Source: Theodoxus fluviatilis
Taxonomy: Eukaryota; Mollusca; Gastropoda; Cycloneritida; Neritidae
NCBI GenBank assembly: GCA_034096865.1
Contig: JAWQFJ010001304.1
Span: 116,890-180,889, forward strand
Direction of reading: 5' to 3'
DNA: 64,000 nucleotides
How positions within the stretch are numbered: the first letter of the stretch is position 1; every line of letters begins with the position of its first letter. The notes under the pieces were generated by a model. The model worked only from the letters and a program-made list of their open reading frames with translations, ran no database searches and had not been told where the DNA came from. Of this stretch, positions 32,786 through 46,173 are shown piece after piece. A program made the translations under genes and the position numbers.

Positions 32786-34029
32786 CAACAGTCACACTCA
32801 CCTGGCAGGAGATTACTTCTGTGAACCCAGTTGTAGTGATCTGAGAGTTCGCACATGACCAGGAGTAATAACTAGATTTGACCCTTGACTACAGCATTGC
32901 GCCAAAACATAGTTCGTTCTTAGATACTATTCTTTTCTCCTCCACTTTTTACAGAAATTAATTAGATGTCGAAAGAACGTGATTTCCATTTCAAACGCAG
33001 ACATTTATATTCTATCGAACAATAAACGCCCTTGTTGATTGCTTAACAAAAGTTAGTATGAGTTGTTATGCGAAATAGTCTTTTAGTACCTGCATCAACC
33101 TAGGAATATGTCAGGGCAAAGCAGATAGGCTATTCCAAAGCCTCCTATTCTCGTCGTGACCTATTTGCATACTTCACGGACGAGAATCCTTTACACCATG
33201 TGATTATGAGCAGCCTGCTGCCTAGAAACTCTTTCGCCCGCCTGGCGAGAGTCGCTAGATGGAGTGCGAACGGGCGGATTTCATTCCCAATATGCAGGGC
33301 CGCGAACAACATGAGTTATTGTGGAGGGGGCTGGGTTGCGCGTTGGGTTGGGGACAGAGACAATATCAGCGAAAAGAGTGCCGCAAGCCAGAGCGCGCGC
33401 CTGCGAAGCAGGCGCCGCCAAAACTAGGGGGAAGTCCTTTTGCGTGGGCAGCAACACCCGGAAATTTTTTGAAAAAAACGGTTAATAATATGGGCCATAT
33501 CGGGTGCATTCTGGGCCTCGTGTTTCTTGAGGGGTTTGGTTAAAGAGCAGAATTGGTTGTTGGCTTTGAGAACACACAAAAAATACTATTTAAAAAAAAA
33601 TCAAACCAATCGTCATCCCTCGGTACATGTCTTTATTTGTTTTTTGTCATAGGGGTATGCGGGGGTCCCTATTGTTCCAGAGAACCCCTGGAACCCCCCA
33701 CCCCCCCCCCCCCCCCCCCCCTGGGCGCCGGCCCTCTGCCCTATGCTGATGAGCTGCCTGAGCTTGCTAGGGCTTATTTTTTAAGAAAGATCTGCGTTCA
33801 TGAAAATAGAGGGAAAGGCTGCACTCGTGAGTTCAGGTCATAACACTGATAGGCCTGATTCAGTAGCACAACTCGAACATTACTGGTGCATCCTTTACAC
33901 TGACTGAATTTTTATAAACCAGTCACTTCTCAAATACCAACTCAGGCAACTCACCGCAGTGGTGACGAAAACTCACCAGCAGAATGAGTGATGAATCTGT
34001 GCCGTTCACACACACCACAACATGCCTAC
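32786..34029. other. Unassigned
   Basis: No gene recognised. Contains a C tract (33701-33721) and a GC-rich hairpin, GCGCCTGCGAAGCAGGCGC (33397-33416). Confidence 0.5.
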
Positions 34030-34772
34030 GAAGACGAGAGGCGATGGAGAAGTGGATGAGAGATGGACGAGAGAGATGTTTGAGGAGAGAGAGACGGACG
34101 ATGAGAGGAGACGGAGAGGAGGAGGTGAGAGAATGCGCGGAGAGATGAGAGGAGCGGGGACACCGAGCCGAGAGGAAGGAGGAGAGAGAGTAAGAGGGGA
34201 TGCGAGAGGAATGAGGAGAGGGCGAGACGGGAGAGACGAGAGGAGAGGAGCGAGAGAGACGAGGAGATGCAGATGAGAGGAGCGCGAGAGAAGGAGAGAG
34301 AGAGAGATGGAGAGAACTGACGGAGGAGGAGGAGAGAGGAGGAGAGAGATTGCAGAGAGACGGACCGTTGAGAGGGAGAGAGAGAGAGAGGAGCCCCGAG
34401 GGGGAGAGAGCGGAGAGAGCGAGATGACGAGACGAGCGACGAGAGAGCGCGATGCGAAGACCGGAGAGATGACGAGGGAGAGCAGCTGAGAGACGAGAGA
34501 TGAGATCTTGGGACCTGAGATTTGGAGAGAAGAGGGACTGGAAGGAGGATGCGACGAGAGAGAGTGCGAAGTGAGTGAGAGAGAGACCGACTGAGATGGA
34601 GAGACGAGAACTGGAGCTCCGAGAGGAGGAGAGACGCAGACGAGAGCCGATAGAGGAGAGCGAGAGGGAGGAGGGAAGACGGAGATGCAGAGAAGAGAGA
34701 TGAGAGAGAGATGAGAATGGAGGTGAGATGTGTGTGGTGTGAACGAGAGAGCTAAGGTGTGTCTGTGTGTGT

Positions 34773-34806
<34 letters not shown>

Positions 34807-35235
34807 GGTGTGTGTTCTGAGAGAGAGAGAGAAAGATGAGAAGATGAGAGATGAGAGAGCGCGCGAGGAGATTCGGATAGTGTCATGTGTGTGGAGATGT
34901 GAGAGAGAGCAGGTTTGAAGATGAGAAGAGAGAGACGAAGAGATTTTTTTCTCTTTTTTCTTTCGTGGAGAGAGGTGAGGTAAAGTGTGTGTGTGTGTGT
35001 GCTCGCTGTGTGAGACGAGAGAAGAGAGAGAGAGAGATGAGACGAGAGAGAGAGAGAGAGAGGTGCAGGGTTGTGCTGCGCTGGTGTGTTTGTAGTGTGG
35101 GTGGTGTTGTGAGTGTGGTATGTGGTGTGTGTGATGTGTTGTGTGACGAGAAGAGAGAGAGAAAGAGAGATCGGACGATGTACGATAAGACGAGACCGAG
35201 AGATTGAGAGGAGAGAGAGACGAGAGAGAGAAGTG
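34030..35235. repeat. 1.2-kb degenerate GA-rich tract with (GT)n inserts
   Basis: Purine-rich on the plus strand, with (GT)n at 34758-34815 and 34986-35005. A 429-residue Ser/Leu-rich minus-strand frame is a consequence of CT-rich sequence and is not called as a gene. Confidence 0.9.
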
Positions 35236-38226
35236 CTTGCCTCGAAGACGAACCTGATCCTCCGAAGTATGCATAATTTGCCACAAAATTTGCACATTCC
35301 CAAGGCATGTTCGTACAAAGCGCCACCCACTGGCGGATTAATGATGGGTCCTGCCGCGGAGATCTAAGCCCCCCCCCCCCCCCTCCATCTGAGTTTCTCA
35401 AGGAAACATTCTAGCAAACTGCCGCATTCAGCGACATAGCGTAGTTGCTCTTCAGTGCAATGAAACGGCCGAGTGAAGACTCACCGCTGCGTGGTGAAAA
35501 CTGCCCGATGGCCAGACGGCCGTGCGTCTGGAAGCGCGCTCGGATGCCAAGATGACGTCACCTATGTTCCTGTTGTGCCGGAATTTCGAGTTTGTCTCAG
35601 GTTGATGGTTTTCAACAAATACTTCAAATTACAAACTTGGAAACTGCCTTTTTCATGCCAACATGAACTCAAGTGGATGGATTTGTGTATAACTTTAGCC
35701 AACCTCGATGATTTTGACTGCGTGCTCTCCTAGATCTTAAAATAGTCTACAGAACTTACAGGATGTAATACTTCATTCAGTCATCCTATGCGGCGCTGGT
35801 ACTTAAAACGATGAAGGGAAAATATCCTGGACTGCATTAGTTTGTGCGTGCTATGTATTGTGTGTATGCATGTATGTATGCCATGATGCTGTCGCAAGGC
35901 CTTCCCCGCTTATCCCCGGACCAGTCTCGTTATATCTGAACGGAGCAAAGTGTCAAGGGCGCAATCACTAGATCCAACTGTGTGACACCTCTCAAACCAC
36001 AGTCATTCCTATCAATGAAAAAAACTAGGACCAGAAAGACGGTGAGGAAATAGCGTATAAAATTCGTCCAAAAGTCCGTTTTTAAGTTTACCATGACAGG
36101 GTGAAGAGCGAATGAATCAACGTTATCAAGCACGAAACCTCAATTTCATCAATCATAAAAGAACGAATGGCCCGCCCAGCCCCGATCAAAAACTTCATCG
36201 ACAGTCCTCCTTCATTGTTGTCTGACTGCTGCTTTGCAACTGGCTGCGTGCAATCGTGGCCTCAACAATGCCTCAGACGTAACCAAGGGCCCCTTCGCTT
36301 CACTCGAGTGAATCTTCGTTGCAGTGGTTATTGATGCACCGGATGAGGAAGAAAAGGGGGGCTAGGGGAAAGGGGAAACAATTGTATTTCGATCAAGAAG
36401 CCACAACCATAGCCACACCAATTTGTATTTTTCAAAGAGGCTTCTGCCTTTCTCAGTACTACGACATTGCGCTCTGTACGGACGGCCTTCGGGCGCGCAA
36501 GCGCTGTCTTCATCAGGCGATGAGACTCAGGGCTGTCGATTGATGGTATCTCCTCTGGCAACGTGGAGGTAGGAAGCGAAAGTATGACGTAACTTATGGT
36601 GCACAAAGAAGTGACACGTAATCCTTGAGGCGGCCGTACGGCCTTCGCACACGAATGGCACTCCACTCGGGCAACTCGATTGCTCGAACATGAAATTGCT
36701 TTTTTCTTTTTTTTTTTTTTTTTAATTCGCTGATGGAACAATGCCGGCTGAAAGCAACTGGAATTCCCTCCCTCCCAAGCAACTTTCCAGCGCCAACCAG
36801 CAACTGAGGTGACTCGGTTTTTTAAACCTGTTTTTTTTTTTTATAGCTTTTGGGCCCAGGCCAGGAGCGTGTCTCTACTCTCTCCCCCCTTTTTTGTGAA
36901 ATCTACTAATACCAGGAGACTTTACAGACATGTTCTCGCGTCTCGACCGACGCACTTGCACAATAACAATGGCCGAACATGCTGACAGTTCGCCACAGAA
37001 AACGACATGTATTTTGGCCGGCATGCAGAAACCCACCAAAGACACCATTTTCAGATCCGTCAAACTCTACGTGCCTCGAAAATGTAAGCACTTAGGAAAG
37101 CATTAGTTTATAAAGCCCAACTGTAATGTTGTATGCATCAATTAGGTCGTGCAAAGCTCAAGTAAGGTAAAAATGGAAATGGATTGGTCGACGACACATC
37201 TACCACCGAAAGCGTCACATGTGTACAAAGCCTAGGGTTGTCCTGATATCACGAATACGATACATTTAAATGTGCATCTGTGTTATGAATGAAAATACCT
37301 CTCCCCCCCCCTCCCCCCCCCTCTTTCCTTCTCCTCTATTTCCTTCTAATTACTGTTCAGATTAAATTGCATTAATCATTTGAGGAGCCAACCAGCTGCC
37401 AACAATTCCTGAAAAGTTCAGGCTCATTCAAAAGGATAAGATTCTTGTTGCCTATGAGCATCCTCGATCCCTCTTGAGGAGCTCTGTAGCAGACACGATG
37501 TAGGCACCATGCCTTGGTGTCGGCAGTTTTGCTCACCATTCACGAGACCAACACTGATCATTTTCTCTTTTGAGACTTTGCTCGGCAATTATAAGCCATT
37601 AAAGCAGCCAGCCTGAACATCATAATTAGAATGATGAAGTATGTCGCTCACCGTACTCTAAGTTTCAGTCATGCTTAGGGCAAAGCCTTCGGTGAGAGAC
37701 GATGCCAGAGCCGTCTGAAGGTGCAAGCGCCGCGCGAATTAATACGCTTCCATAAAATACAAGTGGCAAGAGGTGAAAGTCACAGTGGAAGCTGATGTGC
37801 GGAGCTTAGTCTCCAGAATTGCCGCCACATGGGCAAGAACCGGCCGCAAGCCAACGTGGCAAGCAAGACTTTGGTTCCTCGCTGTGCGAAGACCTTTAGG
37901 ATCCTTGATGCTGTCTTCGGGGGTGGTCAGCGATCGTGCTTGGTTTAGGCATATTAATTTTATACTTTTGCTAAGGACGCGAGGAACTCGGTCACTTTTC
38001 AGCAATTGCAGGACCATTCATAAAAGACAAGGCCCCTCCCTCGTCGAAGTCTCCAGTAGCCTGTCCTTCCTTCAACCAATGGCAAAACACTTTTACCCGC
38101 AAACACGGGCATAGAACATTCATGAATTCTGACGGCTGGCGGAAGACCAGCCATGATATTTTGCTATCATTACGAGCCGGCAGAGACATAATAAGTACAC
38201 AACTTAAGCCAAAGGGGGTCAAGGGC
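35236..38226. other. Unassigned; one diverged fold-back module
   Basis: No gene recognised. The stretch 37075-37160 (AAAATGTAAGC..., GCATCAATTAGGTCGTGCAAAG) is a diverged copy of module A of the 24.4-25.7 kb cluster. C tracts at 35370-35384 and 37300-37322. Confidence 0.55.
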
Positions 38227-38372
38227 ATGTATGTATGTATGTATGTATGTATGTATGTATGCTATGTATGTATGTATGTATGTATGTATGTATGTATGTA
38301 TGTATGTATGTATGTATGTATGTATGTATGTATGTATGTATGTATGTATGTATGTATGTATGTATGTATGTA
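38227..38372. repeat. (ATGT)n microsatellite
   Basis: About 36 tetramers with one interruption (ATGCTATG near 38257), followed by GCCATGCATGCC repeats. Confidence 0.97.
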
Positions 38373-39771
38373 CTGTATATATGTATGCATGCTACATGCC
38401 ATGCATGCCATGCATGCCGTGCAGTGCGTGCGTGCTGCTCGTGACCTAACGTGCCCTATTCTTAAACGCCAGGCTGCATACGCGTGCTTGCGTGCCTCAG
38501 GGGGGACGGACAGCATCTAACGACGATTGATTCTAGTAGTAAACAGGTCTGGTCCATGTTCTCTTGCTGTCACTCTTTTCCCTCAGGCCAAACAAATTCA
38601 AAGCCACCGCCCTTAAAGGCATAACCCTGACCAGCCGTAGGATTGCTCCATTAGTGAAAGCCTTGACCACTTCCGAAGTCTACTTTCTGCTCATTCACGT
38701 CTACCTGAGATCATAACACACGGTCAACGTTGTGCCTACTTTGCTTAGCAATATATCCGCACAGCGCCACCCCCGAATGTACATATACGGTACGTCCTGT
38801 GGGACGGGGGCGCAGCATGTCTCAGAAAGAATAGCATTCCATCTGCTTCGGTCAAGAAGCGACTGTTGGAAATTCATGCCACTTAAAATTTCCCTCGCCC
38901 ACTCCCCCACACTCCCACCTCACCACCTCCCACCCCCCCCACTCGGTTTAGTGTCGCCCACCCCACAGCCACGCCATTGCTATCCCGACTCAAAACGCCC
39001 GGGTTTACGGAAGGAATGCCGCGCCCAAACTCGAGCATTGTGAACACAGAGATAGTAGTATTCACTATAGTCTCAGCCACGCTGAATGCAACTCGACCTG
39101 AGCTTGCTGGCTAATAATGTCAAGATGTCTTTTCCATGCGCTGTCCTCGTCAAAACACACATCCCCACAAACGCACTCTCCCACCCTTCTCCCTCTCAAG
39201 CCCTTTCCCTCCACCACCCCCTCCCACCCCCACCCCCAACTCCCACCCTTTTCACTTCCCGCCGTCATGCTCCCCGTACCCCCACTACCTACTTCACTAC
39301 ATACATACCTTTCCCCAGCATGCGGTCTTGCAGAACTTACGCTAACTCAAGGTAATCGATAGGTCCCTGCTGATAGTGATAGGTGGTCTGCCAGGCTGAC
39401 TTTGCATATATCTGCCACTATTTCAGTGACAAAATACTACTGGTTTTCTGCAGTCATACCGAAACTAACAACATACTGATAATACAGTGTGTGTTTAATA
39501 TATTGAAGTGTGTTTGTGTTTCTGTCAATAATTGCCGGAGAGAAAATATTTCCTTTTATCCTCCCAGGTACTGACGCCACTTGCTCTAGGCTGTCGAGAG
39601 CCGTGCAACACGAAACGTTGTTCGATACCTCCTCACTCGAGATTTTTTTCACTTGATGTAACCTTAAGTGATGGAAGCTGCTGTTTTTCAGCTTCCTTTA
39701 CACGCCGAATATGCATGTCTTCGACCTTTGGAGCCTTTAGAACATACCTTTTTGGGGGAAAAAAAGCTTAA
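38373..39771. other. Unassigned
   Basis: No gene recognised; C-rich stretches at 38895-38942 and 39180-39250. Confidence 0.5.
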
Positions 39772-40100
39772 AGTCATTTTGGACGAAACCTGCATTCATT
39801 TCTAACCAGCACACATCTTTCTTTTCAAAGAGCATTATTGAAGGCAGGGGGCGCGTTGCCTTACGCCAGTTTCTTTCAAGATCTTGCGAGGCATGGGCCG
39901 GTGTCAGCGTGTGTAACATTTTGAATAGACTTTACATCTCCTTTCGTAATGTTGACACACACTGACACCGGACTATTCCTCGCAAGATCTTGAAAGAATA
40001 CTAGCGCCTAAGCAACGCGCCCCTGGCTTCAAAAATGCCTCTTGTGAAAACAAAGATGTGTGCTGGTTAGAAAATGATGCAGGTTTCTCCAAAAATTGAC
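39772..40100. repeat. Fold-back family copy 2: ~330-bp near-perfect hairpin
   Basis: Left arm about 39772-39920, right arm about 39948-40100, loop 27 nt. Arms match with few mismatches and small gaps. Matching landmarks include CTAACCAGCACACATCTTT / AAAGATGTGTGCTGGTTAG, CTTTCAAGATCTTGCGAGG / CCTCGCAAGATCTTGAAAG and CCGGTGTCAG / CTGACACCGG. The loop-proximal parts match the cores of copies 1 and 3. Confidence 0.88.
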
Positions 40101-40518
40101 ATCTTTGGAATTCATAACTTCGAAACTATTTGACATACATTGGCTTTGATACTAAAATGACTTAAATTAAATGTGTTATATGAAAGGAATTGAGGGTTTT
40201 GTCCTATATTTAAAGCAAAATATTACTTTTGAGATACCTTATCAAAGAGCTGATATTTCTTATGGACAACAATGACGAGGTGTTTGCACAAGATTATATC
40301 ACTAGATCACGAGGGCTATTCACACGCCAGTGACTTCCTCTTTGCGGGAGAACATTAAGTCCCCACGATAGTGCAAAGAGTCACATCCAAGTGACGACGG
40401 CGATTTCACGTTCATACGTGCAGCTGAGTCCAATGACTGCCTCCTAGTCTAATTCAGTCCTTAAGTGTCCTGCAATTCGTTATTTTTTCTGTCTAAAAAT
40501 AAGCCGGTGTGTTCGTTG
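40101..40518. other. Unassigned
   Basis: AT-rich sequence, no gene recognised. Confidence 0.5.
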
Positions 40519-40593
40519 TCTAGGTCCATTCTGGTATGGCAAGAGAGACATATACTTCTTCCAGTATCTCTGGTATACCAGAATGGTCTAGGT
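40519..40593. repeat. 61-bp hairpin flanked by 7-bp direct repeats
   Basis: CCATTCTGGTAT ... ATACCAGAATGG (40526-40586) is a stem whose arms extend imperfectly further in. TCTAGGT is repeated directly outside (40519-40525 and 40587-40593), as a target duplication would be. It is very small for a transposon and may be a solo hairpin or a deletion product. Confidence 0.6.
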
Positions 40594-40659
40594 CAAAACA
40601 ATGCATGCTAGCCTACCTGTGTGTGTTGATCTTAAACTAAAGGTGTGTGCTCGATGTGC

Positions 40660-40707
40660 GCGTCATGTGTGTGTGCGTGGTGTGCGTGGTGTGTGTGTGT
40701 GTGTGTG

Positions 40708-40739
<32 letters not shown>

Positions 40740-40897
40740 ATGTGTGCGTGCATGTACTCGAATATGTTGGTGTGCTCGAACTCTTGTAGACATCTGTTTT
40801 GTTGTCCCATCCGTCCCGTCCGTCCGTCCGTTTCTTGTCTCTGTCTCTCTCTCTCTCTCTGTCTCTCTGTCTCTCTCTCTCTCTCTGTCTCTCTCTG

Positions 40898-40965
<68 letters not shown>
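40660..40965. repeat. (GT)n, (CT)n and (CA)n cluster
   Basis: GT-rich at 40660-40750, CT-rich at 40841-40934 and (CA)n at 40935-40964. Confidence 0.95.
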
Positions 40966-40966
<1 letters not shown>

Positions 40967-43160
40967 TTACCTCCCCCTTCCCCCGTCCACCCCTTACCCC
41001 CCAACCCACATTTACACACTGATCAATACACAACAGCTGTTACCAAGTTCATGTCGTGTCGTTTCTGTTTGTCTGGTGTCGTAGTCTCTGTCCTATACGG
41101 TATGACATGGACCAAATATGCAGGCAACAACATCAAAACCGCATAATGCTCGTTTGGTGACGGGAACCTGTCCCGACCTAGACCCTATTTTTGTCATTTG
41201 AACCGACCTGTACGGGCAACGACAACAACTGTTTGATGGTGGAGCCATGGTCTGCATAAATCAGACTAAATTACAGGAGCGCACAGTGTGTATCAGCATC
41301 CCCCGGCTGTGGGCTGTAGTTATATGCACGGCGTTCTGGCTTACATACTACGCCATGCATTACCCAACGAAACTAGAGTGCACGCGGAGAGGTGTTCGTA
41401 ACCTCGCGCAAGGCAGCCACAGTAAAGCTAGCCTTACGACACAATGCAGTGGCATAATGTAAAGCAGTGTGTTTTCGGCTGGGCGGCATAGGTACCCGAC
41501 ACTAGCAAGACGGGTTTTAGCGCTGCTTGTGGTTCATTTTCATCGTAGGTAGCCTGGCGATGCGGCCTGTAAATTAATTGAAGATGTTGTTTTGCTAACT
41601 CGGTGAGATTCTTTTCTCATGAGCCTGTATAATTGCCATAATAGTACAGGCATATTGTGCTAGGGCCAGAACCTGACGCTACAAAGTTTAGTTTCATTTT
41701 AGCACCATGTCTGGAGACGATCCTCTGGGGGCTTCGTAGTGTGGAACGCCATACTTGTGGCTACTGCGCTGCAGATAAAATCTCTTCATTGGTTGTAATT
41801 ACAAACGCGATAACAGATGAGCGCTTCCAAGCATTTAATTCATTATTTCCCGCGAGTGAAAGCCCTGAAGTATTGCAAGGCGGAAATTTCATCTGAATCA
41901 GTTGTGGAAGGGCGTTGAAGTGAGGATTTTTTATTTAGCCCTAAATAAGCGAACTTAACTAAGGACATAGAGGCTTACTGTTAAATACTAACTAATCCTA
42001 ACCTCAAAGCATAACCTTCTTCATTATACATTTCAGATAGGACGGGGCATATACATTTTGCCCCGAACTGGTGCTGGACTGGACTGGAGCTGGTACTTGG
42101 GACGGGACTGGATCTTTATTCAGAAGACCATACAGACGTGTTGAATTACACGTGTATCTGTTGGGCGAGGGGGCGGAGTGGGTCCGTAGGCCGGACTCAG
42201 ATTGTACTTGGACTGACATACTGAGGAAAAGAACTGGCGATTTGTGCGGCTTTCGCGGGCGTGGTCAGAGCATGTCTCGCTCGGGAGGGTCTGATTTATT
42301 TTCCGCCAAAAGCGCGCGTGAGATAGGGACCATTGATGCCTTCCGGGAGGCTTTTTCGGCATCTTCGGGACGTGACGTCAGCAGTCGCGTAGAGTTCTTT
42401 GGATATAGAGCTGGTCGTCCATTTTTCTTGGGTTCAGTGATAGGGCGGCACGGCATCTGCTTTTCTCCATAAGAAATGAGGCTATGCGAATATCCATGTC
42501 TCTTACACAATTGTCACTATGACTCAAGTGTCAAAACTCCTGGAGGGCAATGCGATGCAAAGTGAAGTAGCAACGTTTTTCGGACACTCAGGGCTGGTTT
42601 TTGCTCATTCTGTTCTGTAAACATTTACGGCTTAAGGCAGTCCGCATGGGGAGATAACATCCCTCTCGATACTGAATTTACGTAGTATTGACGCCTGAAT
42701 CTGTCTGGTCGGTCGTATTAAAAAAAATTTTATGTAGGCGATTTCAGCGAAACTATTGCATTTGACAAACGAATAGTGTATTGATAATTGATACTGTTTT
42801 CTTAGGCGACAGTTTCATTTGACCTGGGTCCTCAGTGGTTCCTAAAGCGTAATCAGTTCTCCATTCGAATCGTCAGCAAGAAAAATGGCGACCAAGAGGC
42901 GTTAGTGCCAAAGTAGACCTGATCGCGTACTAGCTTTGACTGTCACGTCTCGAATGTATTTGCCTGAAAGCTCCTGGCCCTGTAGGAGTCATGGTCCCTA
43001 TATACCAGCGCGTTTGGGGAGGAAAAAGAAATACGGGATACAGCTTACGCTACACTATCACAGATCTATGTTCGCGAGTGGAGGCGTTCACGCGGTCCTC
43101 CGGTTATAGGGGCTCTGCTTTAGTAGGTTTGGAGGAGTTGAGTTGGCAGTTGGTCAACAA
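40966..43160. other. Unassigned
   Basis: No gene recognised. Several short frames on both strands lack motifs and splice support. A short repeated phrase CTGGACTGGACTGGAGCTGG lies at 42072-42091. Confidence 0.5.
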
Positions 43161-45474
43161 GTTCGAGAGAGTGGGAGGTTTGGGGAGTGTGAGTTGCGAG
43201 GGTCAAAAGTTCGAGAGAGTGGGAGGTTTGGGGAGTGGGAGTTGCAGGGTCAAAGTTCGAGAGAGTGGGAGGTTTGGGGAGTGGAGTTGCAGGGTCAAAG
43301 TTCGCAGAGAGTGGGAGGTTTGGGGAGTGGATGTGTTGCAGGGACAAAGTTCGAGAGAGTGGGAGGTTTGGGGAGTGGAGTTGCAGGGTCAAAGTTCCAG
43401 AGAGTGGGAGGTTTGGGGAGTGGAGTTGCAGGGTCAAAAAGTTCGAGAGAGTGGAGTTGGGGAGTGGAGTTGCAGGGTCAAAAGTTCGAGAGAGTGGGAG
43501 GTTTGGGGAGTGAGTTGCAGGGTCAAAAGTTCGAGAGAGTGGGAGGTTTGGGGAGTGGAGTTGCAGGGTCAAAAGTTCGAGAGAGTGGGAGGGTTTGGGG
43601 AGTGGAGTTGCAGGGTCAAAAGTTCGAGAGAGTGGGAGGTTTGGGGAGTGGAGTTGCAGGGTCAAAAGTTCGAGAGAGTGGGAGGTTTGGGGAGTGGAGT
43701 TGCAGGGTCAAAAGTTCGAGAGAGTGGGAGGTTTGGGGAGTGGAGTTGCAGGGTCAAAAGTTCGAGAGAGTGGGAGGTTTGGGGAGTGGAGTTGCAGGGT
43801 CAAAAGTTCGAGAGAGTGGGAGGTTTGGGGAGTGGAGTTGCAGGGTCAAAAGTTCGAGAGAGTGGGAGGTTTGGGGAGTGGAGTTGCAGGGTCAAAAGTT
43901 CGAGAGAGTGGGAGGTTTGGGGAGTGGAGTTGCAGGGTCAAAAGTTCGAGAGAGTGGGAGGTTTGGGGAGTGGAGTTGCAGGGTCAAAGTTCGAGAGAGT
44001 GGGAGGTTTGGGGAGTGGAGTTGCAGGGTCAAAAGTTCGAGAGAGTGGGAGGTTTGGGGAGTGGAGTTGCAGGGTCAAAAGTTCGAGAGAGTGGGAGGTT
44101 TGGGGAGTGGAGTTGCAGGGTCAAAAGTTCGAGAGAGTGGGAGGTTTGGGGAGTGGAGTTGCAGGGTCAAAAGTTCGAGAGAGTGGGAGGTTTGGGGAGT
44201 GGAGTTGCAGGGTCAAAAGTTCGAGAGAGTGGGAGGTTTGGGGAGTGGAGTTGCAGGGTCAAAAGTTCGAGAGAGTGGGAGGTTTGGGGAGTGGAGTTGC
44301 AGGGTCAAAAGTTCGAGAGAGTGGGAGGTTTGGGGAGTGGAGTTGCAGGGTCAAAAGTTCGAGAGAGTGGGAGGTTTGGGGAGTGGAGTTGCAGGGTCAA
44401 AAGTTCGAGAGAGTGGGAGGTTTGGGGAGTGGAGTTGCAGGGTCAAAAGTTCGAGAGAGTGGGAGGTTTGGGGAGTGGAGTTGCAGGGTCAAAAGTTCGA
44501 GAGAGTGGGAGGTTTGGGGAGTGGAGTTGCAGGGTCAAAAGTTCGAGAGAGTGGGAGGTTTGGGGAGTGGAGTTGCAGGGTCAAAAGTTCGAGAGAGTGG
44601 GAGGTTTGGGGAGTGGAGTTGCAGGGTCAAAAGTTCGAGAGAGTGGGAGGTTTGGGGAGTGGAGTTGCAGGGTCAAAAGTTCGAGAGAGTGGGAGGTTTG
44701 GGGAGTGGAGTTGCAGGGTCAAAAGTTCGAGAGAGTGGGAGGTTTGGGGAGTGGAGTTGCAGGGTCAAAAGTTCGAGAGAGTGGGAGGTTTGGGGAGTGG
44801 AGTTGCAGGGTCAAAAGTTCGAGAGAGTGGGAGGTTTGGGGAGTGGAGTTGCAGGGTCAAAAGTTCGAGAGAGTGGGAGGTTTGGGGAGTGGAGTTGCAG
44901 GGTCAAAAGTTCGAGAGAGTGGGAGGTTTGGGGAGTGGAGTTGCAGGGTCAAAAGTTCGAGAGAGTGGGAGGTTTGGGGAGTGGAGTTGCAGGGTCAAAA
45001 GTTCGAGAGAGTGGGAGGTTTGGGGAGTGGAGTTGCATGGTCAAAAGTTCGAGAGAGTGGGAGGTTTGGGGAGTGGAGTTGCAGGGTCAAAAGTTCGAGA
45101 GAGTGGGAGATTTGGGGAGTGGAGTTGCAGGGTCAAAAGTTCGAGAGAGTGGGAGGTTTGGGGAGTGGAGTTGCAGGGTCAAAAGTTCGAGAGAGTGGGA
45201 GGTTTGGGGAGTGGAGTTGCAGGGTCAAAAGTTCGAGAGAGTGGGAGGTTTGGGGAGTGGAGTTGCAGGGTCAAAAGTTCGAGAGAGTGGGAGGTTTGAG
45301 GAGTGGAGTTGCAGGGTCAAAAGTTCGAGAGAGTGGGAGGTTTGGGGAGTGGAGTTGCAGGGTCAAAAGTTCCAGAGAGTGGGAGGTTTGAGGAGTGGAG
45401 TTGCAGGGTCAAAAGTTCCAGAGAGTGGGAGGTTTGAGGAGTGGAGTTGCAGGGTCAAAAGTTCGAGAGAGTGG
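43161..45474. repeat. 46-bp minisatellite, about 50 copies
   Basis: The unit is GTTCGAGAGAGTGGGAGGTT + TGGGGAGTGGAGTTGCAGGG + TCAAAA. The first ~10 units vary in length (43-49 bp). From about 43620 the period is strictly 46 bp and units are essentially identical until about 45000, where scattered substitutions reappear (GCATGG, GGGAGATTT, TTTGAGGAG, TTCCAGAG). The unit lacks stops in all plus frames, and 46 is not a multiple of 3, so three long frames (up to 836 codons) arise with a 46-residue period. They are not supported as genes. Confidence 0.98.
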
Positions 45475-46122
45475 AACTGTGGAACCATACCTGTTGACTG
45501 AGAGCTAACAGTCTTCAAGTGTTAGAAGCTATTGATTTGATCCTCGATGAACGAACATGGAACATGTGACCTGCCATCATGCGCAAAACTAATTAGAGTT
45601 GCAGTCATCGTATGATACAGGTACGTTTGTATATATATTGTTATGGGTAATTCGCAGACTCCAGCAAATAATATGTGTGCGTCCTGCTTTAAATATGTGA
45701 GAACTTCCTGTCATTGCTACCACCAAAGGCGAGAAAAGCCAGACTTTAACACACATCCTTGAACACCCCTGTGAGTTGGGGGTGAGAATAGACCCATCGC
45801 GTCTCCCTATGCCATTCGTAAGATATAAGTAAATAGGGAGCTCGCGACTTGCCCTGCACTTGACCTTATGGTTTTTTTACGATCAAGAGCATTCATTATA
45901 AAGCCTACAAAGGCTGATGGGTCGAAAAACTCTATATGTCCATCTATCCATACACTCATCATCCTTTTAACACTGGAAGCAACGTAAGCCACCACGACAC
46001 TCTGTAGTTGGCAGTCACAGCTATATGGGCATTGGTCAAACTTATTGGAAGAGGCGGAGCATTGGACGATTCTAGTGGAGACGAACTTTATGTTACTAGT
46101 CTTCTTTACTGTTTGAAGGGTT

Positions 46123-46173
<51 letters not shown>

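Noticed and set aside
34006..35295. 429-residue Ser/Leu-rich minus-strand frame
   Set aside because: CT-rich strand of a degenerate GA tract; no domain, no splice sites, composition fully explained by the repeat.
42991..45501. 836-residue plus-strand open frame (and 718- and 598-residue frames in other phases)
   Set aside because: Pure translation of the 46-bp minisatellite; all three plus frames are open because the unit lacks stops, and no conserved or non-repeat domain is present.
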